Of a stretch of DNA of 64,000 nt, positions 52,964 to 62,517 are shown piece after piece. The stretch covers positions 186,001-250,000 of the forward strand of contig NZ_DF158897.1 in assembly GCF_000307265.1 (NCBI RefSeq), written 5' to 3'. Origin of the DNA: Oscillibacter ruminantium GH1 (GTDB taxonomy: Bacteria; Bacillota; Clostridia; Oscillospirales; Oscillospiraceae). The notes beneath the pieces were generated by a model. That model was not told the DNA's origin. It made no database searches and was given only the letters and a program-made list of their open reading frames with translations. Made by a program: the position numbers and the translations under genes. How positions within the stretch are numbered: position 1 is the first letter of the stretch; each line of letters opens with the position of its first letter.

Positions 52964-54687
52964 ATTTCAAGATCAACGACCGGGACCTGACCGCCGCCGA
53001 GGGCGTCACCATTCTGGAAGCCGCCGAACAGGCGGGAATCCCCATCCCCCATCTGTGCTTCCTAAAGGAAATCAACAACATCGCGGCATGCCGCATGTGC
53101 GTGGTGGAGGTTGTAGGGAAAGAACGTCTGGTCCCTGCCTGCAATACAGAGGTTACAGAGGGCATGGTCATCTACACAAATTCCGACCGGGTCCGCAGAG
53201 CCCGCAGAACGAACCTGAGACTGATCCTCTCCCAGCACAACTCCAACTGCGCGGTCTGCATCCGCAGCGGCAACTGCGAACTGCAGCGGCTCTCCCGCGA
53301 CCTCAACATCCATTATCAGCCCTATGAGCTCCAGCTGGAGCGCTCCACCGTGGATTTGGAGGCCCCTGTCGTCCGTGAGGCCAGCAAGTGCATCAAATGT
53401 ATGCGCTGCGTGCAGATCTGCGACAAGGTACAGGGAATGCACATCTGGGACGTGGCCGGTACCGGCTCCCGCACCACGGTGGACGTGAGCTACAACCGCT
53501 TCCTGAAAAACACAGACTGCACCTTCTGCGGGCAGTGCGTGACCCACTGCCCCACCGGCGCACTGACCGTTCGAGACGACACCAACCGGGTGCTGCAAGC
53601 AGTGGGGGACCCAGACATCGTCACGGTGGTGCAGGTTGCTCCCGCCGTGCGGGTGGCGTGGGCGGAAGCCTTTGACCTGCCTGTTGAGCAGGCCACCACC
53701 GGACGCATGGTGGCGGCGCTGAAACGCATCGGCTTTGATTACGTGTTTGACACCAACTTCACCGCAGATCTCACCATCATGGAGGAAGGCAGCGAATTTT
53801 TAGAGCGGTTTACTCACAAGGGAAAATACCGCTGGCCCATGTTTACCTCGTGCTGTCCCGGCTGGGTGCGCTTTCTCAAAACTCAGTTCCCGGCTTACAC
53901 TCAGAATCTTTCTACCGCCAAGTCGCCCCAGCAAATGTTCGGCGCGGTGGCAAAAAGCTATTTCGCGGAGAAGATCGGCGTTGATCCCCACAAAATTTAC
54001 GTAGTGTCCATCATGCCCTGCTCCGCAAAAAAGACGGAGTGCGAGCTGCCCACGATGAATGATGCCTGCGGCGACCCGGACGTGAACGCCGTTTTGACCA
54101 CCCGGGAAATGTGCCGAATGTTCTGCAGCGACTGCATCATTCCCGCCGACTTGGAAGAAGCGGAATTTGACAGTCCCTTGGGTACCGGCACCGGCGCGGC
54201 GGTGATTTTCGGTGCCACGGGCGGCGTGATGGACGCGGCGCTGCGCAGCGCCTACTATCTGGTGACCGGGACCAACCCGGATGCCGATGCTTTTCAAAAG
54301 GTGCGGGGAGATCGGCCTTGGAAGGAGGCGGTTTTCTCCATTCCGGGGGCCGGAGACGTGCGCGTGGCGGTGGTCAGCGGCCTTGGGAATACCCGCCGGC
54401 TGATGGAGGCCATTGACGGCGGGGAAGTGGTCTATGACTTTGTGGAGGTCATGGCCTGTCCCGGCGGCTGCGCGGGCGGCGGCGGCCAGCCCATCCACGA
54501 GGGCGTGGAAATGGCGTCTCACCGCGGCAATCAGCTTTGGGAAATGGACGCGAACGCAACCGTCCGCTTCTCTCACGAAAATCCGGACGTGTATGAGCTC
54601 TACCGCGCCTATCTTAAAAATCCGCTGGGCGAGAAGTCCCATCATCTCCTGCACACGGACCACACCGCATGGTCCGTCCGCAAATAA
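52957..54687 (+). CDS. [FeFe]-hydrogenase catalytic subunit (group A, multi-cluster)
   Basis: 576-residue hydrogenase. Cluster ligands in order: [2Fe-2S] C34, C45, C48, C62; His-type [4Fe-4S] H94, C98, C101, C107; two [4Fe-4S] from C145, C148, C151, C155 and C188, C191, C194, C198. H-cluster motifs are all present: L1 TSCCPGW (297-303, with the proton-relay C299), L2 MPCSAKKTE (353-361) and L3 MACPGGCAGGGG. The C-terminal small-subunit segment is included. It should form H2 from reduced carriers. HydEFG maturases are not in the window. The partner flavoprotein is encoded upstream with overlapping frames. Confidence 0.95.
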   Translation: MVNFKINDRDLTAAEGVTILEAAEQAGIPIPHLCFLKEINNIAACRMCVVEVVGKERLVPACNTEVTEGMVIYTNSDRVRRARRTNLRLILSQHNSNCAVCIRSGNCELQRLSRDLNIHYQPYELQLERSTVDLEAPVVREASKCIKCMRCVQICDKVQGMHIWDVAGTGSRTTVDVSYNRFLKNTDCTFCGQCVTHCPTGALTVRDDTNRVLQAVGDPDIVTVVQVAPAVRVAWAEAFDLPVEQATTGRMVAALKRIGFDYVFDTNFTADLTIMEEGSEFLERFTHKGKYRWPMFTSCCPGWVRFLKTQFPAYTQNLSTAKSPQQMFGAVAKSYFAEKIGVDPHKIYVVSIMPCSAKKTECELPTMNDACGDPDVNAVLTTREMCRMFCSDCIIPADLEEAEFDSPLGTGTGAAVIFGATGGVMDAALRSAYYLVTGTNPDADAFQKVRGDRPWKEAVFSIPGAGDVRVAVVSGLGNTRRLMEAIDGGEVVYDFVEVMACPGGCAGGGGQPIHEGVEMASHRGNQLWEMDANATVRFSHENPDVYELYRAYLKNPLGEKSHHLLHTDHTAWSVRK

Positions 54688-54693
54688 AAACAA

Positions 54694-54736
54694 CAGAGGC
54701 CCGGGCGCAAGCGCCCGGGCCTCTGCTCTGTTTCTT
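54694..54736 (+). terminator. Intrinsic terminator after the hydrogenase gene
   Basis: CAGAGGCCCGGGCGC, tiny loop, GCGCCCGGGCCTCTG, followed by CTCTGTTTCTT. Confidence 0.85.
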
Positions 54737-54870
54737 AAAAACTTCATTTTTGAAGCTGACCATTTCCAAAATGCTTTTATCCCAGTATGAATGATTGATA
54801 AGGGGTAACGTCCCACAGAATCGCTGGATTCTGTTTTACCCAATCGTTCCAGCGCATCCGGTGGTTTTTC

Positions 54871-57648
54871 TTATCGTATCAGGCTCGGTGATTTCGGACT
54901 CTGCCGCTCATCCTCCGGGAGGTATTTGGCAAGGGCGGCATACAGCTCCTCCGGATCAATCGGTTTGGTGAGACAGCCGCTCAATTCCGCAGCCCGAAAG
55001 GGCACCATGTTTTCATCAGGAGCAGCAGCGGACAGGGCGATAATCGGAACGCCCGCCGCGTCCCGGCGCGACAGCCGCCGAATCGCTTTTGTGGCGGAAA
55101 TTCCGTCCAAAACAGGCATTCGAATATCCATTAACACCGCAAAATAGTAATTTTCCGCCGACTTTTCAAACAGTTTCAATCCCTCTTGGCCATTTTCGGC
55201 AGAATCCACGCAGATGCCCACATGTTGCAGCAGCTTTTCCACAATCTCCCGGTTTACGGCCTGGTCCTCGCACACAAGGACATTTTTCCCCGCCAGCCCG
55301 GATGAGGAAATCGGGCGGAACTTTTCCACCAGATTCTGCTCTGGAACAATTTGGCCCCGCAGCAGCACCGTGAAGGTTGTGCCTTTTCCGGGGGCACTTT
55401 TGCAGGAGATCGTGCCACCCATCATCGTGACCAGGTCCTTCACAATTGCCAGGCCCAGCCCGGTGCCGTCACCGCTGGCGGTGGTGTGCTCCTGCTCAAA
55501 GGGCTTAAACAGCCGGTTTCGCTGAAATTCATCCGACATACCCGCGCCGTCGTCCCTGACCCGAAAGCGAATCAGATACGAGTCCGGGCCGGCGTCTTCC
55601 TTTTCAATGTCAAGGGTTACGTGGCCGCCGGACGGCGTGAACTTGATGGCGTTGTTCAGTAAATTTACAAAAATTTGCTGAACCCGCATTTTGTCAAACA
55701 ACAGCAAAGGAGGAAGCGTTGGATCACAGTGGAAGGCAAGGGAAACGCCCTTTTCCTGCGCCCGGGGCTGGAGAAGGTTGGCCAGAGACTCCAAAAGCTC
55801 CTCTTTTCGATAGGGCTGGGGATGAAGCGCATAGTTTTTGCTCTGGAGCTTGCTTAAGTCCAGACTGTCGTTGATTAATTGCAGCAGATACTGCCCGGCC
55901 TGATGAATTTTTTCATGATATCCGGCGGATTCCTCCAAGTCAGAGGCCTCCGCGCCAAAGGAGGAAAAGCCAATGATCGCATTCATCGGAGTGCGCATGT
56001 CGTGGCTCATTCTCGACAGGAATGCCTGCTTTGCGTTGACGGCTTCCGCCAAATCAAGGTTTTTCCGGTGGGCGCGTTTCAGATAGAGGAAAACCGCGGC
56101 CAGACTCACCATTAAAATCGTCCCGCCGCTGACAATCAGGATACTGCGGACGGGGTTCTCGTAGATCCAAGCCAGAAGAAGGTTCTGACTGGGGCGTTTC
56201 ACAGTGGTGTCGATCATCAGTGCGTTCAATTCGTCGGTGGTGATGGTGGAAAGCGTTTTACTGAGCCCGCTTGCCAGCAGGCCGGTTTCGTCGCCCTCCA
56301 CGCCCAGACACACCTGATTGGAAAACGCAACCAGAGAGGGCGTGAGCTGGCTGTAATGATACATTTTCAAATAATATTCCGCCGCGTAGCTGGAGACAAG
56401 GGCCAGACTCGCTCTTCCGGATGCCACCGCCGTCAGGCAGTCCTGTGAATCCCGGCACCATGTTATTTGATCCTGACGATACTTTCCTAAAATATAATTC
56501 TGCGTCACATGGGAGGAATGGACGGCGGCCACCGTGCAGGTTTCGGGATCAAAGCTGCTGTTCTTGTTTTTGATTGCGTAGTAATTGACCGTGGCATAAG
56601 GCTGCGTAATGTCTACATTTTTTTCGTCGGCCCACACGTGATCGTAGTAGAAATCAGGATAAACGACAACGCCTCGCGCCTTCTCCTCTTTCCACTCCGT
56701 CTGGATGCATGAAACGCCCAGCCGGTCGCAAATCATCTGCGCCACGGCGGGATAGAACCCCGTGAAAGAACCGTCCTTCTCCCTGCGGCTGTAATATCCC
56801 CGCCCGTCCTGAAAGGCGAAGGTCAAAGAATTGATCGACGCCAGATAGCGCGCTTCATCCTTTGTCATCGGCACAGCGACCCGCTCCGGAAACCAGCGTT
56901 TATAGGTATCTGAAAAGAATGTCGGCTCGTCGCTTTGAATTTTAGCCAGCGCATTGTTGATCGTTTTTAAATATGGATTGCCGATACTCATAGAAATATA
57001 ATTGGAGATGGTGCCAAACCGCTCCAACTGCTTCATTTCGCCGTCCAAATCCATGACGTTGGAGATCAGCGCGTCGATTTCCCCCGCCTCCAGAGCGGCT
57101 CGGCAGGCGTTGAACCCATCGTAAAAGACAAGGTGTTCCGCCGGAATGCCTGCATCCTCCAATTCGTTTTCCAGTCCGGCGGATTGGTACACGGGCCGGG
57201 AAATGCCGACTTTCAGCGTTTGAAACGTCTCGTAATCCTGATAGCAAAGATCTTCTCTGCTTTTGAGTGCCATGACGGCATAATAGGTGTCGATGATGCT
57301 GTGCTCCGTGTACCCCAGCGTGGTGGAGGGCGAGACGGGAAGCGTACCCGGCATACGGACATCCGCCTCTCCTTCCAAAACCATTTGCTTTGTCTCTTCC
57401 CAGCTGTGGGCCAAAACGTAGGTAAAAGTAATGCCCGTATACCGGGATATCAAATTCAGCAGGTCAACGCCATATCCACATTCCTCGCCCCGATTGGTAT
57501 ACTCAAAAAATCCGGGCAGCGGATAAAATGCAACGCGAAGCGTGGGTCCGCTCACCGCGCCGGCAGGCACGGCCAGTATCCCCACAAGAAGAATTGCTCC
57601 CAAAATAGCGGCGCACAGGCGCCTTTTCAAATTTTGCAGCGCGTTCAT
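54871..57648 (-). CDS. EvgS-like hybrid sensor kinase with two periplasmic solute-binding domains
   Basis: 925-residue membrane sensor. A signal peptide/first helix (residues 10-32) is followed by two SBP_bac_3-type domains in tandem (about 35-265 and 275-500), a second membrane helix (about 508-532), HisKA with the phospho-His in SRMSHDMRTPMNA, HATPase_c (NLLNNAIKFTPSGG, DDGAGMS, GTGLGLAI) and a receiver domain (from about 788, Asp near 840 in VLMDIRMPVLDG). It should sense a small molecule, possibly an amino acid, outside the membrane. No Hpt domain or DNA-binding partner is encoded beside it. ATG 57648 follows GGAGGGA. Confidence 0.92.
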   Translation of the reverse strand: MNALQNLKRRLCAAILGAILLVGILAVPAGAVSGPTLRVAFYPLPGFFEYTNRGEECGYGVDLLNLISRYTGITFTYVLAHSWEETKQMVLEGEADVRMPGTLPVSPSTTLGYTEHSIIDTYYAVMALKSREDLCYQDYETFQTLKVGISRPVYQSAGLENELEDAGIPAEHLVFYDGFNACRAALEAGEIDALISNVMDLDGEMKQLERFGTISNYISMSIGNPYLKTINNALAKIQSDEPTFFSDTYKRWFPERVAVPMTKDEARYLASINSLTFAFQDGRGYYSRREKDGSFTGFYPAVAQMICDRLGVSCIQTEWKEEKARGVVVYPDFYYDHVWADEKNVDITQPYATVNYYAIKNKNSSFDPETCTVAAVHSSHVTQNYILGKYRQDQITWCRDSQDCLTAVASGRASLALVSSYAAEYYLKMYHYSQLTPSLVAFSNQVCLGVEGDETGLLASGLSKTLSTITTDELNALMIDTTVKRPSQNLLLAWIYENPVRSILIVSGGTILMVSLAAVFLYLKRAHRKNLDLAEAVNAKQAFLSRMSHDMRTPMNAIIGFSSFGAEASDLEESAGYHEKIHQAGQYLLQLINDSLDLSKLQSKNYALHPQPYRKEELLESLANLLQPRAQEKGVSLAFHCDPTLPPLLLFDKMRVQQIFVNLLNNAIKFTPSGGHVTLDIEKEDAGPDSYLIRFRVRDDGAGMSDEFQRNRLFKPFEQEHTTASGDGTGLGLAIVKDLVTMMGGTISCKSAPGKGTTFTVLLRGQIVPEQNLVEKFRPISSSGLAGKNVLVCEDQAVNREIVEKLLQHVGICVDSAENGQEGLKLFEKSAENYYFAVLMDIRMPVLDGISATKAIRRLSRRDAAGVPIIALSAAAPDENMVPFRAAELSGCLTKPIDPEELYAALAKYLPEDERQSPKSPSLIR

Positions 57649-57792
57649 TTCGATCCCTCCTGTTCGGTAGTGAATTCATGGCGGACAAATTTTAAATACT
57701 TTGGATACTTTCCGCCCAAACGGCGGCGCCCCAGCGGCTCCGGCTCTATGCCGCAGATGCTGAACAAACAGAAAAATGCACGCGCCCCGCTC

Positions 57793-60700
57793 TTATTCGG
57801 GCAGAGACGTCTGCCCCGCGTGGAAAAAGTCATCCAGCGTTGCATACAGCAATTCCGGTTCAATGGGCTTGGCGAGGTGCGCATTCATCCCCGCCATCTT
57901 GGATTTTTCCACATCCTCGTCAAACGCGTTGGCGCTCATCGCGATAATAGGAATCGTCTTGGCGGTCTTCTTTTTCAGCTGGCGGATAGAGCGTGTTGCC
58001 GTTAATCCGTCCATGACCGGCATGCGGATATCCATGAGGATTGCGTCGAAATACCCCAGTTCGGCTAAAGTAAAAGTCTCAATGGCGGCCAACCCGTTTT
58101 CCGCGACCTCCACTTCGCAGCCTTTGGCGCTCAACAGGCGCTTTGCAACCTCCACATTCAGCATGTGATCCTCGACCAGCAGAACCCGGTGGCCGGTGAA
58201 GTCATATTCCCGGGGCGTGGCGGCTTGCTGTTCCTGCTCTTTGTGCAGATAGATCTTTTCAAAAGCGGAGCAGAGCGAGGTTTTGAACAGGGGCTTTGAA
58301 ATAAGAAGATTGACTCCGGCGTTTTTGGCCTCGGCCTCAATACTGGCCCAGTCATAGGCCGTCATGATGATGATTGTCACGTCCGGACCCACGATGCGCC
58401 GAATCCGCCGCGTGGTTTCAATGCCATCCATCTCCGGCATCTTCCAGTCGATCAGCACAATATCATAAAGCTCTCCCCGCGCCCACTTTGTCTCCACCAT
58501 GGCGACGGCCTTTGACCCGCTGTCCACCCAGTCCGCCTTTGTGCCCATCTCCGTCAGGATATGCTGCGTCTGCTCGCAGATAAGAATCTCGTCGTCCACA
58601 ATCAGCGCCGACAGGTTTTTCCAGTTCATGCCCCACTGATTTCTGACCCGGTAAACCGTGTCGGTACATAGTCCCAGCGAGAGTTCCACGAGAAACTCCG
58701 TGCCGATGCCCTCGATGCTGTTGACGGAGATCGTTCCGCCCATCATATCCACCAGATTTTTGCAGATGGCAAGGCCCAGCCCCGTTCCTCCATAGGGACT
58801 TGTGGAGTTGGAACGCTCCTGCTCAAAGGGTTCAAAGATGCGGTCCTTAAATTCGTCGCTGATGCCGATTCCCGTGTCGTTCACGGTAAATTGCAGATAT
58901 GCTTTGCCGCCATTGGTCCGAGCCTGATTGACAATGAACTGCACCTTTCCGCCCGCCGGGGTAAACTTTACCGCGTTAGAGATCAGATTTACCAGAATCT
59001 GCTGCAGCTTCATAGGATCGCCCATATAGGACGGCTCCGTAAAGCTGGTCAGGATGCAGTCGTATTCCACGCCCTTGTTCTCTGCCAGCTCACAGGCAAT
59101 GGTATTGATGCCGTTCAGGAATTCCTCAAAAGGAATCTCCTCATTTTTCAGCGTCAGCTTTCCGCTTTCGATCCGGCTCATATCCAAAATATCATTGATG
59201 AGAGAGAGCAAGAATCGCGCCGAAATCCCCACCTTGGAAATGCAGTCGGACACCTGCTCAGAGTTGCCCACGCACTGGGCGGCCAGCGCCGACATTCCGA
59301 TGATGGCGTTCATGGGCGTGCGGATTTCGTGGCTCATTCTGGAGAGGAATTCCGTTTTTGCAACGCTTGCCTGCTGCGCTTGCAGCAGTGCGTCCCGGAG
59401 GACTGCCTGATGTTGCTCCTGCTGGTGGGTAATGGCGGTGATATCCGTGCGGGTAAAGACCAAAACGGAGTGGCTCTGATCGAGGTACATGCACTGCCAT
59501 TTTTTGCGATAGGTCTTGCCATCGGCGATCACCGGGAAGGTATAGACAAACGTATCGCTGGTTTCAAGCTCACGCATGATGTGCGCGCAGTCAAACGCCT
59601 CCATGGCCTCCTGCCGATACTCCTCCGGAACGTACCGCTCTATAAATTCAGGATAGCCCCGGGTATAATCTCCATTGGCGTGCATCTCCAGCTGGGATTC
59701 CAAATCCGTGTAGTGATAGCAGGTCAAGTGCTGATCGGACAGGTTTAAAAGCCCCAAAAACTCATATTCCAAATCCAGAATCCGACCGATAATCGTTCCC
59801 AGCTGTTTCTTTTCGTTAATATCATGGGTATACAGAAAGCACATGATGTCGCCGCTGTCGGGGTTTCGATAGGTTTTGGAAACAGTCCTCACCCAGTGGG
59901 GCTGCCCGTTGGTCATGCGCCGCTGATACTCTATGGAACTGGTCTTTGTGCCCGCCTTATACAGCCGTATCAAGTTTTCAGGCTGCATTTTTCTGCGCAG
60001 TTCATCACTCATCTCCTGCGTTGCGCACAAAGAGGCGACAGTTTCTATCACGTCGGTATAGGCGCTGCTGTCCTTGGAATAGAGCATCCGCTCGTCGCAG
60101 ACATAGTGGTCCACCAGATTGAGCGTCAGATTGCCCCGGCACTTTCCCAGCAGCACCTCGCCCTGAATTGCCTCCAGATTTTTGACCTCTTCGTCAAATT
60201 TCTTCTGGGCATTGATGAACTCGGTGACATCCTCTCCGATGGCTACGCCCAGCACCGGCAGGCCGCCCGCGCCAAAAATCACGGAATAGGTAATTCGCTG
60301 CCATTCCACGCCGGTTTTCGCTTTGTTATAATGGATGATCGCGGCCGCCGTTTTCTCACCCCGGGCCAAGGCTTCATAAAGCGCGATGTAGTCGTCCACC
60401 CCGTCCGGCATGATATAGCCCGCCTCAATCCGGGCCATGTAGCCGCCCTTCTGATTCAGTCGGAACCCAAACCGTTCGGCTCCTCGGCTGAGGCTGTTAA
60501 AAACGTTGTTCTGGATATCGTAGGAGCATAAGAAGATTGCGCTGGAGGCCAGCGCCAGTTCCATCTGCTGCTTTTCCGCCAAAATCTTTAACTCGTTGGT
60601 AATGTTTTTCCCTACGCCGATGGATTGCAGCACGTTACCCCGATCATCCAGCAGATTCGTGTAAAACACTCGCTCGCACCACCAGCCGCCCCCGTCGGGG

Positions 60701-62517
60701 CGGGCAAGCCAGATGTCCCGGCTGACCTCCGGCTCTCCGGCTTCCACCCGGCGATACAGATCCCGGAAAGCCTCAATGCTCTCCGGCTTGATATCTCCCC
60801 GCCGGATAGACGTTTCCACAAAATCGGAGATGACCGGTTCGTTGCCCGGATGCACCTTCAAGGACTCCGCCGACTCATAGAGCGTGTGGGTCTTGACATC
60901 GTATGTCCAAACATTTAAATTCGCGGTACTGATGGCAATATCAGAGATCACCTTGTTTTCCAGCAGTGACAGCTCCGCCTCCTTTTGGCGGGTGATATTG
61001 TGGAACACACATTGCAGCAGGGGCGCGCCTCGGTCCTCTCCGATCTTCTTGCCCTGCATATGCACCCAGATCACGCGGCCGTCCCGATGGCGCTTGCGGA
61101 AATCAATGTCCGCCACCGTGTCGTGAGCGCAGGCATCGCGCACCTTGCAAATCACCATTTCAGCGTCCGCCGGATAGATCAGGTTGGCGGCGTCCTGTTT
61201 GATGATCTCGCCGTATTCCTCGGGAGAGTAGCCTGTCAGCGCCGCGACTCCATCGGAAAAATAAATCGTCTCAAAGATATCGGAAACGCGGTAAATGGTC
61301 ACGCCGCCGGGAATGGCGTTAATGATATTTTGAATTTCCTCGTTAGCGGCCTCCGCCTTTCGGGCGGCCTCCATTTTTTCCGTCACGTCACGTCCGATGG
61401 CCGCCGCACGTATGGGCCGTCCCCCATCGTCAAAGATGGTCTTATAGCAGACCTCTTCCCACCAGTATTCCTTTCTGACCGGATCATAGGTGCGCAGGGT
61501 GGCGGAGACTTTTTCCTCTCCGGCCAGCACCCGGTCAAAAATATCTTTCGCGGCTTGGACGGAATCTTCGTGATAGTGCTTTTCATCAAACAGGCACTGT
61601 GGGAAATTGGGATAGACCTCTGCGCCGCTCCCGGCGCACCGGGAGGAATGAATCGACTGATACGCCGTTTGGGACAGAATGTCCCACTCCCAAACGGATA
61701 CATCGTAGCCCTCCATCACGCGGTCCAAAAGCTCGCGGGTCCGCTGCTCCTTTGTCACGTCCATATAGCTGATATAGTACCGCAGCTTACGGCCAAGGCT
61801 CTTCACGGTGCCGCGCACGGAGAGCGTGATGGAGCGTCCGGCCCGGGTCCGTGCCTCAAACATGTCGGAGAACATCGCGCCCTCCTGCGCGTTTTGCTCC
61901 AGAACGGATCGGCACAAAGTCCGCTCCCTTCCACACGCCATGGCACATATGTCGGCTTTGCAGCCCTCTATAAACTGCTCCCGGGAAACGCCCAGCATCC
62001 GGCAAAGGCCGTCGCTGACAAAGCTGAGAGCATATCCGCCGTTCTCGTTTCGGTCCACAATGGTAAAGCCGCCCTCAAAAATATCCAGCGCGGCGTTTAT
62101 TTGCTCGGCGCCCTCCCGCGCTTCCTGCGGGTCTTGAAGCTCCCACGGCTCCGGATTCCGGACTTCTTGCAAACAGCAGGCGCAGTAGCCGGGTTCGGGG
62201 GAGAAACAAAGGGCCTGAAGCTGCCGTCCTCCCGCCAGAGGGCAGATCGCCGCCGCTTCCGCAGTCCCGCGTGTCGCCGTGTTTTCCAGCAGCCGCTTCC
62301 ATTTGGAATCAGCGGTGGGAAAAAGGTCGCAAAAACTCCTTGTTTGAAGCTGTTTCAACGAAATCCCAAGAATTTTCGCCGTCGCCTCATTTGCGTAAGC
62401 AAGTTTAAAATCCCGAATTTCTTCGGCCTCGTCTTCGACAGGGCCCCAGATGCAAAAAGCGCAGGAGCCGGCGTCAAAACATGCATGGTAGTGCTCCACC
62501 TCAAATTTGGTGCCCAT
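57793..62517 (-). CDS. Cytoplasmic multi-PAS hybrid histidine kinase with two receivers
   Basis: About 1574 residues without a membrane segment. From the N-terminus: about eight PAS-type regions (for example FKLAYANEATAKILGIS, GYALSFVSDGLCRMLGVS, FSDGVAALTGYSPEEY), HisKA (FLSRMSHEIRTPMNAII), HATPase_c (NLISNAVKFTPAGG, DTGIGIS, GTGLGLAI), receiver 1 (IVLIDWKMPEMDG) and receiver 2 (AILMDIRMPVMDG). No output domain is present, so the signal must go to a partner; the REC-GGDEF protein encoded just upstream is the obvious candidate. ATG 62517 is better spaced from GAGAGG than ATG 62526. The gene overlaps the preceding stop at 62501. Confidence 0.9.
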   Translation of the reverse strand: MGTKFEVEHYHACFDAGSCAFCIWGPVEDEAEEIRDFKLAYANEATAKILGISLKQLQTRSFCDLFPTADSKWKRLLENTATRGTAEAAAICPLAGGRQLQALCFSPEPGYCACCLQEVRNPEPWELQDPQEAREGAEQINAALDIFEGGFTIVDRNENGGYALSFVSDGLCRMLGVSREQFIEGCKADICAMACGRERTLCRSVLEQNAQEGAMFSDMFEARTRAGRSITLSVRGTVKSLGRKLRYYISYMDVTKEQRTRELLDRVMEGYDVSVWEWDILSQTAYQSIHSSRCAGSGAEVYPNFPQCLFDEKHYHEDSVQAAKDIFDRVLAGEEKVSATLRTYDPVRKEYWWEEVCYKTIFDDGGRPIRAAAIGRDVTEKMEAARKAEAANEEIQNIINAIPGGVTIYRVSDIFETIYFSDGVAALTGYSPEEYGEIIKQDAANLIYPADAEMVICKVRDACAHDTVADIDFRKRHRDGRVIWVHMQGKKIGEDRGAPLLQCVFHNITRQKEAELSLLENKVISDIAISTANLNVWTYDVKTHTLYESAESLKVHPGNEPVISDFVETSIRRGDIKPESIEAFRDLYRRVEAGEPEVSRDIWLARPDGGGWWCERVFYTNLLDDRGNVLQSIGVGKNITNELKILAEKQQMELALASSAIFLCSYDIQNNVFNSLSRGAERFGFRLNQKGGYMARIEAGYIMPDGVDDYIALYEALARGEKTAAAIIHYNKAKTGVEWQRITYSVIFGAGGLPVLGVAIGEDVTEFINAQKKFDEEVKNLEAIQGEVLLGKCRGNLTLNLVDHYVCDERMLYSKDSSAYTDVIETVASLCATQEMSDELRRKMQPENLIRLYKAGTKTSSIEYQRRMTNGQPHWVRTVSKTYRNPDSGDIMCFLYTHDINEKKQLGTIIGRILDLEYEFLGLLNLSDQHLTCYHYTDLESQLEMHANGDYTRGYPEFIERYVPEEYRQEAMEAFDCAHIMRELETSDTFVYTFPVIADGKTYRKKWQCMYLDQSHSVLVFTRTDITAITHQQEQHQAVLRDALLQAQQASVAKTEFLSRMSHEIRTPMNAIIGMSALAAQCVGNSEQVSDCISKVGISARFLLSLINDILDMSRIESGKLTLKNEEIPFEEFLNGINTIACELAENKGVEYDCILTSFTEPSYMGDPMKLQQILVNLISNAVKFTPAGGKVQFIVNQARTNGGKAYLQFTVNDTGIGISDEFKDRIFEPFEQERSNSTSPYGGTGLGLAICKNLVDMMGGTISVNSIEGIGTEFLVELSLGLCTDTVYRVRNQWGMNWKNLSALIVDDEILICEQTQHILTEMGTKADWVDSGSKAVAMVETKWARGELYDIVLIDWKMPEMDGIETTRRIRRIVGPDVTIIIMTAYDWASIEAEAKNAGVNLLISKPLFKTSLCSAFEKIYLHKEQEQQAATPREYDFTGHRVLLVEDHMLNVEVAKRLLSAKGCEVEVAENGLAAIETFTLAELGYFDAILMDIRMPVMDGLTATRSIRQLKKKTAKTIPIIAMSANAFDEDVEKSKMAGMNAHLAKPIEPELLYATLDDFFHAGQTSLPE

